A stretch of 53,674 nucleotides of DNA, taken from Bacillaceae bacterium UBA7792 (GTDB taxonomy: Bacteria; Bacillota; Bacilli; Bacillales; Cytobacillaceae). The position numbers were made by a program, and so were the translations under genes. The notes below the pieces were generated by a model. The model saw nothing but the letters and a program-made list of their open reading frames with translations, searched no databases and was not told where the DNA came from. Positions 35,015 through 43,158 of the stretch are shown one piece after another. The first letter of the stretch is position 1. Each line of letters starts with the position of its first letter. The DNA lies in contig DLCS01000131.1 of the NCBI GenBank assembly GCA_002480735.1, forward strand, positions 1 through 53,674. Direction: 5' to 3'.

Positions 35015-35452
35015 ATGACCGAATCCGAGAGGCAACAAATTTATAAATTGAGGCTTAAAGGAGTTGGATATAAAGCGATCGCTGCGGTATTGGGGAAATC
35101 ACGTGATACTGTGCGTATCTTTTGTAAACAAAATGGTCTAGATGGGGATGCAAAAGTAGTTGCTTTAAATGTTAAAGAACAAATGAAGAACCATGTACTC
35201 TGCTCCTCCTGCGGTAAGCTCCTTAAACAAAAGGGACGAGGGAGGATTCGGAAGTTTTGTTCTGATGAATGCCGCAGGAAATGGTGGAATGAAAATCCCC
35301 AAGCAAGAAAGAAAAGGGAAACGGCTATTTATAAATATACGTGTCCACAATGCGAGGAAACGTTCAGTTGCTACGGGAACAAGAAGCGGAAGTTCTGTAG
35401 CCATGACTGCTATATCAAATCAAGATTTTGGAGTGAAGAAGATGGAGTTTAA
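35015..35452 (+). CDS. HTH and zinc-ribbon phage protein
   Basis: A 145-aa protein. The N-terminal HTH, IYKLRLKGVGYKAIAAVLG then SRDTVRIFCKQNG, resembles sigma/transposase-type DNA-binding motifs. Two zinc ribbons follow: CSSCGKLL with FCSDECRRKW, and CPQCEETFSC with FCSHDCY. It is likely a DNA-binding regulator or a partner of the methyltransferase gene it overlaps. ATG 35015 is eight bases from AAGGAG. The function is not established. Confidence 0.72.
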   Translation: MTESERQQIYKLRLKGVGYKAIAAVLGKSRDTVRIFCKQNGLDGDAKVVALNVKEQMKNHVLCSSCGKLLKQKGRGRIRKFCSDECRRKWWNENPQARKKRETAIYKYTCPQCEETFSCYGNKKRKFCSHDCYIKSRFWSEEDGV

Positions 35453-36686
35453 AAAACTACCGATTGATGATTTAATTCCTGCTAGTTATAACCCAAGAAA
35501 AAAGCTTAAGCCGGGAGACAGTGAATTTGAGAAGATTAAGCATAGCATTGAGCAATTTGGTTATGTAGAACCTGTCATTGTTAACCATGATATGACGGTG
35601 ATCGGTGGGCACCAAAGAATCACGGTTTTAAAGACGTTAGGTTTTGCGGAAATCGATTGTGTGGTCATCGATATTGATAAGACAAAAGAAAAAGCTCTTA
35701 ACATCGGCTTAAATAAAATCAGTGGTGAATGGAATAAAGAATTGTTAGCAGACCTTATTCAGGATTTGCAGTCCTTGGATTACGACGTTTCATTCACAGG
35801 TTTTGACCCACCAGAAATCGACCAGCTTTTTAATGAGGTACATGATAAAGATATTATGGAAGACGATTTTGATGTTGAAAAGGAATTAGCTGAACCAGCT
35901 ATTACCCAAAAAGGTGACGTGTGGTTACTTGGTAGGCATCGATTAGTTTGCGGGGACAGTACAGATCCAGAAGTATATCAAGTTCTTATGAATGGCCAGA
36001 AAGCAAATCTTGTCGCAACGGACCCGCCTTACAACGTCAATTACTCTTCACAAGCAGGCAGTATCCAGAACGATAACATGAAAGATGAAGAATTTTATAA
36101 CTTCTTATTCAAAGCCTTTAAGAATATGGCTGCTAGTATGGAAAAGGATGCATCCATCTATGTGTTCCATGCTGATACAGAAGGCTACAACTTCAGAAAG
36201 GCATTTAAAGATGCAGGTTTTTACTTATCTGGTGTTTGTATTTGGGCCAAGCAAAGCCTTGTTCTTGGCAGAAGTCCTTACCAGTGGAAACATGAACCTA
36301 TTTTATTTGGCTGGCGAAAAGATGGAAAGCACAATTGGTATGCCGATCGAAAGCAGAGTACCATTTGGAATTTTGATAGACCTTCTAAAAATACAATCCA
36401 CCCAACCATGAAACCAGTTAGTCTATGCGCCTACCCTATTCAGAATAGCAGCATGAGCAATTGCATTGTTCTGGATCCTTTTGGTGGGAGCGGGTCTACT
36501 CTCATGGCTTGTGAACAAACCAACCGAATCTGCTATACGATTGAATTGGATGAAAAGTATGCAGATGCGATTGTGAAAAGGTATATCGAACATGTGGGAA
36601 CGGATGCGAATGTTTATCAGGAAAGAGACGGAGAGAAGCTACAGTATTCAGATGTTCCTAAACCTGTATTAGATGAAATATTATAG
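35442..36686 (+). CDS. ParB-fused DNA methyltransferase (N4/N6, beta class)
   Basis: A 414-aa protein with an N-terminal ParB/Srx-like nuclease domain (KKLPIDDLIPASYNPRKKL, IGGHQRITVLKTLG) and a C-terminal amino-methyltransferase. The catalytic motif is VATDPPYNV (DPPY), and the SAM motif is LDPFGGSGSTLMACEQTNR. The order DPPY before FxGxG marks the beta class. No restriction enzyme partner is present, so it is an orphan phage enzyme, probably protecting phage DNA from host restriction. The start is ATG 35442 after TTTGGAG; it overlaps the upstream gene. Confidence 0.92.
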   Translation: MEFKKLPIDDLIPASYNPRKKLKPGDSEFEKIKHSIEQFGYVEPVIVNHDMTVIGGHQRITVLKTLGFAEIDCVVIDIDKTKEKALNIGLNKISGEWNKELLADLIQDLQSLDYDVSFTGFDPPEIDQLFNEVHDKDIMEDDFDVEKELAEPAITQKGDVWLLGRHRLVCGDSTDPEVYQVLMNGQKANLVATDPPYNVNYSSQAGSIQNDNMKDEEFYNFLFKAFKNMAASMEKDASIYVFHADTEGYNFRKAFKDAGFYLSGVCIWAKQSLVLGRSPYQWKHEPILFGWRKDGKHNWYADRKQSTIWNFDRPSKNTIHPTMKPVSLCAYPIQNSSMSNCIVLDPFGGSGSTLMACEQTNRICYTIELDEKYADAIVKRYIEHVGTDANVYQERDGEKLQYSDVPKPVLDEIL

Positions 36687-36758
36687 ACGAACTAAGTTGC
36701 TATACCTCAGGCATGTATGGCAATATGCTACTACCTTGAAGAGATTGGAGGCAGAGTG

Positions 36759-36956
36759 ATGGAAGTAAACCGAAAACCATCAGTCAAACTTATTGGCGAA
36801 GACGGCAATATCTTTTCCATCCTTGGACGAGTCAGCCGAACACTAAAAGAAGATGGGAAAGAGGAACAAGTCAAAGAAGTGAGTGAGCGGGTGATGGCAT
36901 CCAGCTCCTATGGTGAAGCCCTCCAAATCATCATGGAATACGTTGAGGTGGAGTGA
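36759..36956 (+). CDS. Small phage protein, unknown function
   Basis: A 65-aa protein (KLIGEDGNIFSILGRVSRTL, then MASSSYGEALQIIMEYV). Versions are frequent between the methyltransferase and terminase genes of Firmicute phages. The ATG at 36759 follows GGAGG. It forms a tight pair with the next gene, 6 bases on. Confidence 0.65.
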   Translation: MEVNRKPSVKLIGEDGNIFSILGRVSRTLKEDGKEEQVKEVSERVMASSSYGEALQIIMEYVEVE

Positions 36957-36962
36957 TGATTA

Positions 36963-37277
36963 ATGAAAGCATTGTTTGGAAGAAAAGTTAGTAATCTAGC
37001 GGAGCTGAAGGAAATTACGGAAGAAGCCATTAAGCAAGGGCAGCGAGGGCAAAGCTACATCGTAACGAAAGAAGTAGAGTTAGAAGACAAGGATTTTCAT
37101 AACTTTGCGAACGGCTTTTTTAATGACCAGCCTTGGATCACACGAGAAGATGGCGGAGTGAATACGAATAGAGAGGCTCGATGCATAAGAGTCATTAATA
37201 AAGAATCTGGTGAAACAGTTTTAGTAAACAGCGAAGGCTATAGTTATCCAAGATACACAGCAGTTGAAAACAACTAG
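36963..37277 (+). CDS. DUF6329-like phage protein
   Basis: A 104-aa protein. FFNDQPWITREDGG and VLVNSEGYSYPRYTAVE are recurrent features of a small phage family I recall as DUF6329. Function unknown. It starts at ATG 36963 with GAGGTGGAG upstream. A short hairpin (GGCC 37283-37286 with GGCC 37293-37296) and TTTTTC follow it. Confidence 0.65.
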   Translation: MKALFGRKVSNLAELKEITEEAIKQGQRGQSYIVTKEVELEDKDFHNFANGFFNDQPWITREDGGVNTNREARCIRVINKESGETVLVNSEGYSYPRYTAVENN

Positions 37278-37282
37278 AGTGG

Positions 37283-37303
37283 GGCCTTAACGGGCCTTTT
37301 TCT
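37283..37303 (+). terminator. Short terminator-like hairpin
   Basis: GGCC-TTAACG-GGCC followed by TTTTTC just after the DUF6329-like gene. The stem is only four pairs, so strength is doubtful. Confidence 0.4.
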
Positions 37304-37352
37304 ATTGGTCTATAAATATACGCATTTCAGTCAGGAATGACTTGCTATTACT

Positions 37353-37395
37353 TGTGTTTAGAGTGATATATGTACTACACCAAAACACAGGAGGT
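37353..37395 (+). repeat. Duplicated leader box, copy 1
   Basis: TGTGTTTAGAGTGATATAT and the following ACTAC...CCAAAACACAGGAGGT recur almost base for base at 38373-38414. Each copy ends in the ribosome site of a small gene. TTGCTA lies 17 bases before GATATA, so a promoter is possible. Confidence 0.7.
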
Positions 37396-37402
37396 AGTGA
37401 AA

Positions 37403-38155
37403 ATGGATCGAAAAGAAATGGTCAAAAAACTAGGAGAATTTTTAGGAGTGAAACCCAAGTATCTAAACGTTCCAACCTTTGCCTACGAAATTGTAACGGA
37501 GGAAGAAACCTACACTATTGACAGGCAGGGAACAATTACAAACTCGGCCGGAGAAGAGAAAACTTTTGAAGAGATCATTAACCAGCCAGAACCTGAAGCA
37601 AAAACTGGTGAAGAACAGCCAGCGGTTCTTGAATTGGATGGGATTGAGGTAACGCTCCCGCTTGAGGGCCACAGTGGAAACACATTGAGAAATCTAGTAA
37701 ACATGCTTTATAGCAAACAGCACCTGATCATGATGGCCTTTGAAACAACCAAGCCGCTGATGGATGAAACCTTTCCACAGGATTTGGGTGATAAGGAAAC
37801 GAGCACCATTGAGGAGTTTAAGAAGGAACTTGATGAACTTGGAGTTGAGAGAACCCCAGGTGTAGCTTTCGATTTTGAAAAAGAAACATTCACTATCAAA
37901 CTAGCAGCGCAAAACTTGGATTCAGAGAAAATAGCAGCCTTTCAAGACCTCACCGCATTCATCAACAAAAATGCCAAGAAGCAAAAGCGAGCCACTTTCA
38001 AACGAGCACAGGATGACAATCCGAAATATGCCTTCAGGACTTGGCTGATTCGACTTGGAATGAATGGCCCTGAGTACAAAACCACGAGGAAGGTGCTTCT
38101 GCAAAACCTTGAAGGAAGTGGAGCCTTTAGAAAGGTGAGTGAGCCGAATGGATAA
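37403..38155 (+). CDS. Phage protein annotated elsewhere as virulence-related
   Basis: A 250-aa soluble protein. An N-terminal part (MVKKLGEFLGVKPKYLNVPT, FAYEIVTEEETYTIDRQG) is followed by an acidic linker and a C-terminal half with LVNMLYSKQHLIMMAF and WLIRLGMNGPEYKTTRKVLL. The latter segment resembles proteins annotated in Clostridium and Bacillus phages as virulence-related, without known function. AGGAGGT lies eight bases before ATG 37403 and is the end of the first duplicated leader box. Confidence 0.65.
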   Translation: MDRKEMVKKLGEFLGVKPKYLNVPTFAYEIVTEEETYTIDRQGTITNSAGEEKTFEEIINQPEPEAKTGEEQPAVLELDGIEVTLPLEGHSGNTLRNLVNMLYSKQHLIMMAFETTKPLMDETFPQDLGDKETSTIEEFKKELDELGVERTPGVAFDFEKETFTIKLAAQNLDSEKIAAFQDLTAFINKNAKKQKRATFKRAQDDNPKYAFRTWLIRLGMNGPEYKTTRKVLLQNLEGSGAFRKVSEPNG

Positions 38156-38360
38156 GTTCTTCACACAAACACATTGTGATCGCTGTGGCAGTAGCTTAAA
38201 GGGCGGACGGATTATGTCTATGTACAATACTGATTGCATTTGCTTAAGTTGCAAAGATAAGGAGTCTCAGCGGGCCGATTATGGTGAGGCGGTCGAAGCT
38301 GAACATAAAGAAATTAAGAAGGGCAATTACAATTATAAAGGCATTAAAGGCGACAATTAA
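38148..38360 (+). CDS. Small zinc-ribbon phage protein
   Basis: A 70-aa protein with a two-knuckle zinc site: HCDRCGSSLKGG and CICLSCKDKE (C-x2-C each). It overlaps the preceding gene by 8 bases and is likely co-translated. Probably a nucleic-acid or protein-binding accessory factor; no specific function can be given. Confidence 0.68.
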   Translation: MDKFFTQTHCDRCGSSLKGGRIMSMYNTDCICLSCKDKESQRADYGEAVEAEHKEIKKGNYNYKGIKGDN

Positions 38361-38372
38361 CTTGATAATCCC

Positions 38373-38414
38373 TGTGTTTAGAGTGATGTATAGACTACCA
38401 AAACGCATGGAGGT
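38373..38414 (+). repeat. Duplicated leader box, copy 2
   Basis: TGTGTTTAGAGTGATGTAT...ACTACCAAAAC.CATGGAGGT matches the box at 37353-37395 with only a few substitutions and small gaps. TTGATA lies 17 bases before GATGTA. Confidence 0.7.
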
Positions 38415-38421
38415 TGTTTGA

Positions 38422-38637
38422 ATGACCAGAGATATGGTTCAAATGCTACAAGGGAACGTTGACGCAGTTAGAGGGGTGGAACTTTTACTTCAGCAAAAGC
38501 GAGAATTGGAAGAAGCGGGATACCAAGAAAATGAGATGAATCTTTTGCCGGGAATATTAGTCCTGCAACTTGAAGATGGGGAAGTACGCTGGATGGTTTT
38601 TGAAGGAGAATTCAAGATGGAAGTATGGAAGTACTAA
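38422..38637 (+). CDS. Small phage protein, unknown function
   Basis: A 71-aa acidic protein (MVQMLQGNVDAVRGVELLLQ...LPGILVLQLEDGEVRW) that begins just after the second copy of the leader box. Not recognised. The shared leader with the gene at 37403 suggests common control. Confidence 0.6.
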   Translation: MTRDMVQMLQGNVDAVRGVELLLQQKRELEEAGYQENEMNLLPGILVLQLEDGEVRWMVFEGEFKMEVWKY

Positions 38638-38710
38638 GGGAATGAATCAATTGGAGTCTATCAGGAGGTAGGCTCTTTTCTTATGCCAAATTTGAAAGGA
38701 GGTGGCGCCT

Positions 38711-39193
38711 GTGGCTCAACGTGGAAGGAAACCAAAGCCTACTGCACTGAAGGCATTAGAAGGCAACCCAGGGAAGCGAGACCTGAATCAGAAAGAACCC
38801 AAACCTGAAAAGAAAGCACCGAGATGCCCATCTTGGCTGGAACCAGAAGCCAAAAAAGAGTGGAGAAGAATGGTCAAACAACTAGAGCAATTAGGAATCC
38901 TGACTGAAGTAGATATGGCTGCCTTTGCGGGATATTGCCAAGCCTATGCCAGATGGAAAGAAGCTGAAGAGTTTATCACCAAGCATGGAACCATTGTCAA
39001 AACCCCTTCAGGATATTGGCAACAGGTGCCACAGGTATCCATCGCTCAGAGTTATTTAAAGATCATGAATCGTTTCTGTGAGCAGTTTGGGTTAACGCCT
39101 TCTTCTAGAAGTAAAATTGTGGCTGATAAACCAAATGATGGGGATGACCCAATGGAATTAATGCTCTTTCAAGGTGGTGGTAAAGGTGTATGA
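38711..39193 (+). CDS. terS: Small terminase subunit, P27 family
   Basis: A 160-aa DNA-recognition subunit of the packaging motor. The basic RGRKPKPTALKALEGNPGKR N-terminus is the P27 signature; the helical middle contains TEVDMAAFAGYCQAYARWKE and the C-terminus LMLFQGGGKGV. It recognises the phage packaging site and recruits the large subunit. The start is GTG 38711, eight bases after AAAGGAGG; a GTG at 38702 overlaps that site. It overlaps the large terminase by 8 bases. Confidence 0.93.
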   Translation: MAQRGRKPKPTALKALEGNPGKRDLNQKEPKPEKKAPRCPSWLEPEAKKEWRRMVKQLEQLGILTEVDMAAFAGYCQAYARWKEAEEFITKHGTIVKTPSGYWQQVPQVSIAQSYLKIMNRFCEQFGLTPSSRSKIVADKPNDGDDPMELMLFQGGGKGV

Positions 39194-40730
39194 TGAGCAA
39201 AAGGCCCAGCATGCCGTTAACTTTATCAACTGCTTAAAACATACGAAAGGTCAGTGGCGTGGGGTTCCTTTTGACCTTTTGCCTTGGCAAGATAAAATCA
39301 TTCGAGATGTATTTGGTACGGTCAAAGAAAATGGCTATCGGCAATATAATACCGCCTATATTGAAATACCAAAGAAAAATGGAAAGAGTGAAATTGCCGC
39401 TGCGGTTGCTTTATTAATGACTTGTGCTGACGGTGAATGGGGAGCAGAAGTTTATGGTTGTGCCTCTGACCGGCAACAGGCCTCGATTGTTTTTGATGTT
39501 GCAGTGGAGATGGTAGATCAATCGCCAGCCCTTAGGAAAAGGTTCAAGCCCATCATGTCAATGAAACGGCTAGTCTATAAACCTACCAATAGTTTTTATC
39601 AGGTACTATCCGCTGAAGCTTATACGAAACATGGTCTGAATGTTCATTCTGTTGTCTTTGACGAATTGCATGCTCAGCCAAACCGTGAGTTGTTTGATGT
39701 TATGACAAAAGGATCTGGGGATGCTCGACTTCAGCCGTTGTTCTTTTTAATCACAACTGCAGGTACAGATCGAAATTCAATCTGTTATGAAGTCCATCAA
39801 AAAGCGGTGGACATTATCGAGGGTAGAAAAATTGACCCTACATTTTATCCTGTCATCTACGGAATCAAAGACGATGACGATTGGACTGATGAAAAGAACT
39901 GGTATAAGGCCAATCCATCATTGGACCATACCATTGACATAGAGAAAGTGAGAAATGCATTTATTAGTGCGAAGGAAAATCCGGCTGAAGAAAATATCTT
40001 CAGGCAACTGAGGCTAAACCAATGGGTGAAACAATCGACTCGTTGGATGCAAATGGAGAAATGGGATGCTTGTGATGATCCGGTTGACCTAGATAGTCTT
40101 AGAGGAAGAGAATGTTTTGCTGGGCTGGATCTTTCTAGCACAACAGATATTACAGCTTTTGTGTTGGTGTTTCCACCAAGAACGGAAGATGAAAAATTCA
40201 TTGTTCTTCCTTACTTTTGGATACCAGATGAAAATCTGAAGGTAAGGGTGAGGAGAGACCATGTTCCTTACGATATTTGGGAACAGCAAGGATATATCAA
40301 AACGACGGAAGGGAATGTCGTTCATTATGGATTCATTGAGGCTTTTATTGAAGAACTAGGGACAAAGTACAACATTAAGGAAATTGCCTTTGACAGATGG
40401 GGTGCTGTACAGATGGTTCAGAACCTTGAAGGCATGGGCTTCACCGTTGTTCCATTTGGACAAGGGTACAAGGATATGTCACCAGCATCAAAAGAATTGA
40501 TGAAGATAACCCTTGAGAAAAGAATCGTTCACGGTGGAAATCCGGTTTTAAGATGGATGATGGATAACATCTTTGTCAAAACTGACCCAGCAGGGAACAT
40601 AAAGCCAGATAAAGAGAAAAGTACAGAACGTATTGATGGTGCGGTTGCTTTGATTATGGCGTTGGATCGAGCCATTCGAAATGAAAATAGAGAAAGTGTT
40701 TACGATGGTCGAGGGATATTGATTCTATAA
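39186..40730 (+). CDS. terL: Large terminase subunit
   Basis: A 514-aa packaging motor. The ATPase half shows LPWQDKIIRDVFGT, Walker A-like IPKKNGKSEIAAAVALL and Walker B SVVFDELHA. The C-terminal RNase H-like nuclease shows CFAGLDLSSTTDITAFVLV (catalytic Asp) and DGAVALIMAL near the end. It cuts concatemers and pumps DNA into the HK97-type prohead. The start is probably GTG 39186 behind AAGGTGG; GTG 39174/39177 are in frame but overlap that site. Confidence 0.93.
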   Translation: MYDEQKAQHAVNFINCLKHTKGQWRGVPFDLLPWQDKIIRDVFGTVKENGYRQYNTAYIEIPKKNGKSEIAAAVALLMTCADGEWGAEVYGCASDRQQASIVFDVAVEMVDQSPALRKRFKPIMSMKRLVYKPTNSFYQVLSAEAYTKHGLNVHSVVFDELHAQPNRELFDVMTKGSGDARLQPLFFLITTAGTDRNSICYEVHQKAVDIIEGRKIDPTFYPVIYGIKDDDDWTDEKNWYKANPSLDHTIDIEKVRNAFISAKENPAEENIFRQLRLNQWVKQSTRWMQMEKWDACDDPVDLDSLRGRECFAGLDLSSTTDITAFVLVFPPRTEDEKFIVLPYFWIPDENLKVRVRRDHVPYDIWEQQGYIKTTEGNVVHYGFIEAFIEELGTKYNIKEIAFDRWGAVQMVQNLEGMGFTVVPFGQGYKDMSPASKELMKITLEKRIVHGGNPVLRWMMDNIFVKTDPAGNIKPDKEKSTERIDGAVALIMALDRAIRNENRESVYDGRGILIL

Positions 40731-40821
40731 TAATAGTTTTATTGTGCAACCACGCTTGATTTTGTATGGTTAATGACGGTTGATAGCCATTGAAATTGCT
40801 AAATCCGGCTGCAGAATATTT

Positions 40822-40830
40822 TGATACAAT
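40822..40830 (+). promoter_or_regulatory. Extended -10 promoter of the lone gene between terminase and portal
   Basis: TGATACAAT is TGn plus TACAAT (40825-40830), an extended -10, 20 bases before the ATG at 40850. AGAGGTGA follows as ribosome site. Confidence 0.5.
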
Positions 40831-40849
40831 TGCCTTAGAGGTGATAATA

Positions 40850-41188
40850 ATGCAGGATAAGACATTGAAGAGAAATATAGAATCAGCTGGTGGATGGTTT
40901 GTTGGGGAATATGCAGGGTTGATAATGAACAAATTTAATGAATTAGAAAACGATAAGGATGTTAAAAATGAGTTTGTTCGAGATGTATTCCATAGTCAAG
41001 GAAGAGATAAAGATTATGGAGGTACCAGAACTCGGGTTAATGCTGTAATAAGAATTATAAAGAGTAATAAACTTATTGAAGCTCTGGAGTACATCATTGA
41101 GTCGAACCGTATCAATAAAGAAGAGCCTAAGGCTGTACGGATGGCGAAAGAAGCGTTAAGAGAAATCAAATCTGAACAAACAATCTAA
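40850..41188 (+). CDS. Unrecognised 112-aa protein, moron candidate
   Basis: A basic, helical protein (MQDKTLKRNIESAGGWFVGE; KDYGGTRTRVNAVIRIIKSN) with no signal peptide or membrane segment. It breaks the usual terminase-portal junction and has its own extended -10 promoter and terminator in the same orientation, so it can be expressed in the lysogen. That is the pattern of a moron, often a defence or host-fitness gene. The base composition is more AT-rich than its structural neighbours. No family was recognised. Confidence 0.65.
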   Translation: MQDKTLKRNIESAGGWFVGEYAGLIMNKFNELENDKDVKNEFVRDVFHSQGRDKDYGGTRTRVNAVIRIIKSNKLIEALEYIIESNRINKEEPKAVRMAKEALREIKSEQTI

Positions 41189-41212
41189 CACTCTATCAAG
41201 GGTGTTTTTTTA
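41188..41212 (+). terminator. Terminator after the moron candidate
   Basis: ACACTC (41188-41193) pairs with GGGTGT (41200-41205) around a 6-nt loop, followed by a run of seven T. It overlaps the stop of the lone gene and precedes the portal ribosome site. Confidence 0.8.
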
Positions 41213-41237
41213 TGCTCTTTTTTAGGAGGTGGACATC

Positions 41238-42461
41238 ATAAGAATTCCAATTTTATCAAGACTATTTCAATCAAGAGATGGCCCAAAGAACAATTTTTTG
41301 GGAAGTACCTATAGCTTCTTCTTTGGTGGTACCACAAGTGGCAAAACAGTCAACGAAAGAACAGCAATGCAGACTACTGCAGTTTATGCATGTGTACGGA
41401 TTCTAGCGGAAACCATTGCAAGTCTCCCGCTTCATCTATACAGATACACTGACAATGGGAAGGAAAAAGCTGTGGAACATAAATTATATTACATGCTTCA
41501 TGATGAGCCAAATTCTGAGATGACTTCGTTTGTGTTTAGAGAAACACTGATGAGTCATCTTTTATTATGGGGAAATGCCTATGCACAGATTATTCGAGAT
41601 GGCAGAGGAAATGTGCTTTCCCTTTATCCTTTACTTCCAGATAGGATGGCGGTGGATAGAACTTCTATAGGGGAACTTTACTACGAATATCGAAAAGACA
41701 CGGGTACGGTTATCCTTCGAAATGAGGAGGTTCTTCACATTCCTGGGCTTGGCTTTGATGGTCTTGTGGGATATTCACCGATTGCTATGGCTAAAAATGC
41801 GATTGGAATGGCACTGGCCACCGAAGAGTATGGAGCAAAGTTCTTCGCAAATGGAGCAAATCCCGGTGGTGTTTTAGAACATCCAGGTGTGGTGAAGGAT
41901 CCTTCGAAAATACGGGAAAGCTGGAATGCGGTATATCAGGGTTCTAACAATGCCCATCGAATTGCAGTCCTCGAAGAAGGGATGAAGTTTCAAAGCATTG
42001 GTATTCCACCAGAACAAGCACAATTCCTTGAAACGAGAAAGTTTCAAACAGAAGAGATTTGTAGAATCTTCCGGGTTCCACCTCACCTTGTAGCCAATTT
42101 GGATAAAGCAACTTTCAGTAATATTGAACACCAGTCTATTAGTTTCATTGATAACACCATCATGCCTTGGGTTACGAGAATTGAGCAGTCCATGAAGAAG
42201 GCCTTGTTAAGTGAAACAGATAAGAAGGAGTACTTTATTAAGTTTAATCTGAATGGAAGACTTCGAGGAGATGCAGGTTCCAGAGCACAATTCTATCAAA
42301 TCATGCGTCAAAACGGAGTGATGTCGGCGAATGACATCCGAGAGCTAGAAGAAATGAACTTAATCCCAGAAGAACAGGGTGGATCGAAATATTTAGTGAA
42401 CGGGAATTTTGTTGATATGTCAAAAGCCGGAGCATGGACAGAAAAATATGAGGAGGGATAA
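41238..42461 (+). CDS. HK97-type portal protein (ATA at the expected start)
   Basis: A 407-aa portal, the DNA channel at the capsid vertex. Typical segments are AMQTTAVYACVRILAETIAS, LLLWGNAYAQII, VLHIPGLGFDGLVGYSP and FRVPPHLVANL. The ribosome site AGGAGG (41224-41229) is followed at eight bases by ATA (41238), where homologues have ATG; the reading after it is R-I-P-I-L-S-R-L-F, the normal N-terminus. The upstream GTG 41229 lies inside the ribosome site. Either ATA initiates poorly, or the start is mutated; the next in-frame ATG is about 50 codons downstream. Confidence 0.9.
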   Translation: MRIPILSRLFQSRDGPKNNFLGSTYSFFFGGTTSGKTVNERTAMQTTAVYACVRILAETIASLPLHLYRYTDNGKEKAVEHKLYYMLHDEPNSEMTSFVFRETLMSHLLLWGNAYAQIIRDGRGNVLSLYPLLPDRMAVDRTSIGELYYEYRKDTGTVILRNEEVLHIPGLGFDGLVGYSPIAMAKNAIGMALATEEYGAKFFANGANPGGVLEHPGVVKDPSKIRESWNAVYQGSNNAHRIAVLEEGMKFQSIGIPPEQAQFLETRKFQTEEICRIFRVPPHLVANLDKATFSNIEHQSISFIDNTIMPWVTRIEQSMKKALLSETDKKEYFIKFNLNGRLRGDAGSRAQFYQIMRQNGVMSANDIRELEEMNLIPEEQGGSKYLVNGNFVDMSKAGAWTEKYEEG

Positions 42462-42464
42462 GCC

Positions 42465-43145
42465 ATGAAGAAGTTTTGGAATTGGGTCAAGAATGAAGAC
42501 GGCAGGACACTTCATCTGGATGGTGTCATTGCTGAAGAATCATGGTTTGGCGATGAAGTAACACCGAAACAGTTTAAATCTGAGCTAAACAATGATGGTG
42601 GAAACATCACCGTTTGGATTAACTCACCAGGTGGAGATGTGTTTGCAGCGAGTCAAATATACAACATGCTGATGGATTATAAAGGTGATGTGACCGTAAA
42701 GATTGACGGGATTGCCGCTAGTGCTGCTTCAGTCATTGCGATGGCGGGTGGGGAGGTTCATATGTCACCAGTTTCTATGATGATGATCCATAACCCGATG
42801 ACCATCGCTTTTGGAGATACAGCGGAAATGAAAAAGGCGATCCAGATGCTGAGTGAGGTCAAAGAAAGCATTATCAATGCCTACGAACTGAAGACAGGTC
42901 TTTCAAGGGCCAAGCTCTCGCACATGATGGATGATGAAAGTTGGTTTAATTCCAAAAAGGCGGTGGAGCTTGGTTTTGCAGATGCGATTATGTTCCAAGA
43001 AGAAAGTAATCAAGACTCATCGGATGAAGGGATTATTTATAACAAGATGGCGGTTGTGAATTCCTTTTTACACAAACTGCCACAGAAGAAAACAGGAACT
43101 GATATCGCTGTATTAGACAAGAGGCTAGACCTCTTAAAATTTTAA
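42465..43145 (+). CDS. ClpP-like prohead protease
   Basis: A 226-aa head maturation protease of the ClpP/S14 fold. The oxyanion region is WINSPGGDVFAASQIYNML. The catalytic Ser is likely S86 in GIAASAASVIAMAGG, and the His is H109 in MMMIHNP. It should cleave the capsid N-terminal delta domain and itself during head assembly. The start is three bases past the portal stop, with GAGGAGGG. The final 40 residues are probably removed or serve as a capsid-binding tail. Confidence 0.93.
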   Translation: MKKFWNWVKNEDGRTLHLDGVIAEESWFGDEVTPKQFKSELNNDGGNITVWINSPGGDVFAASQIYNMLMDYKGDVTVKIDGIAASAASVIAMAGGEVHMSPVSMMMIHNPMTIAFGDTAEMKKAIQMLSEVKESIINAYELKTGLSRAKLSHMMDDESWFNSKKAVELGFADAIMFQEESNQDSSDEGIIYNKMAVVNSFLHKLPQKKTGTDIAVLDKRLDLLKF

Positions 43146-43158
43146 GGAGGAGATTTGG

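Noticed and set aside
36085..36411. A second plus-strand frame within the methyltransferase gene
   Set aside because: Alternate frame of a strongly conserved enzyme; no ribosome site.
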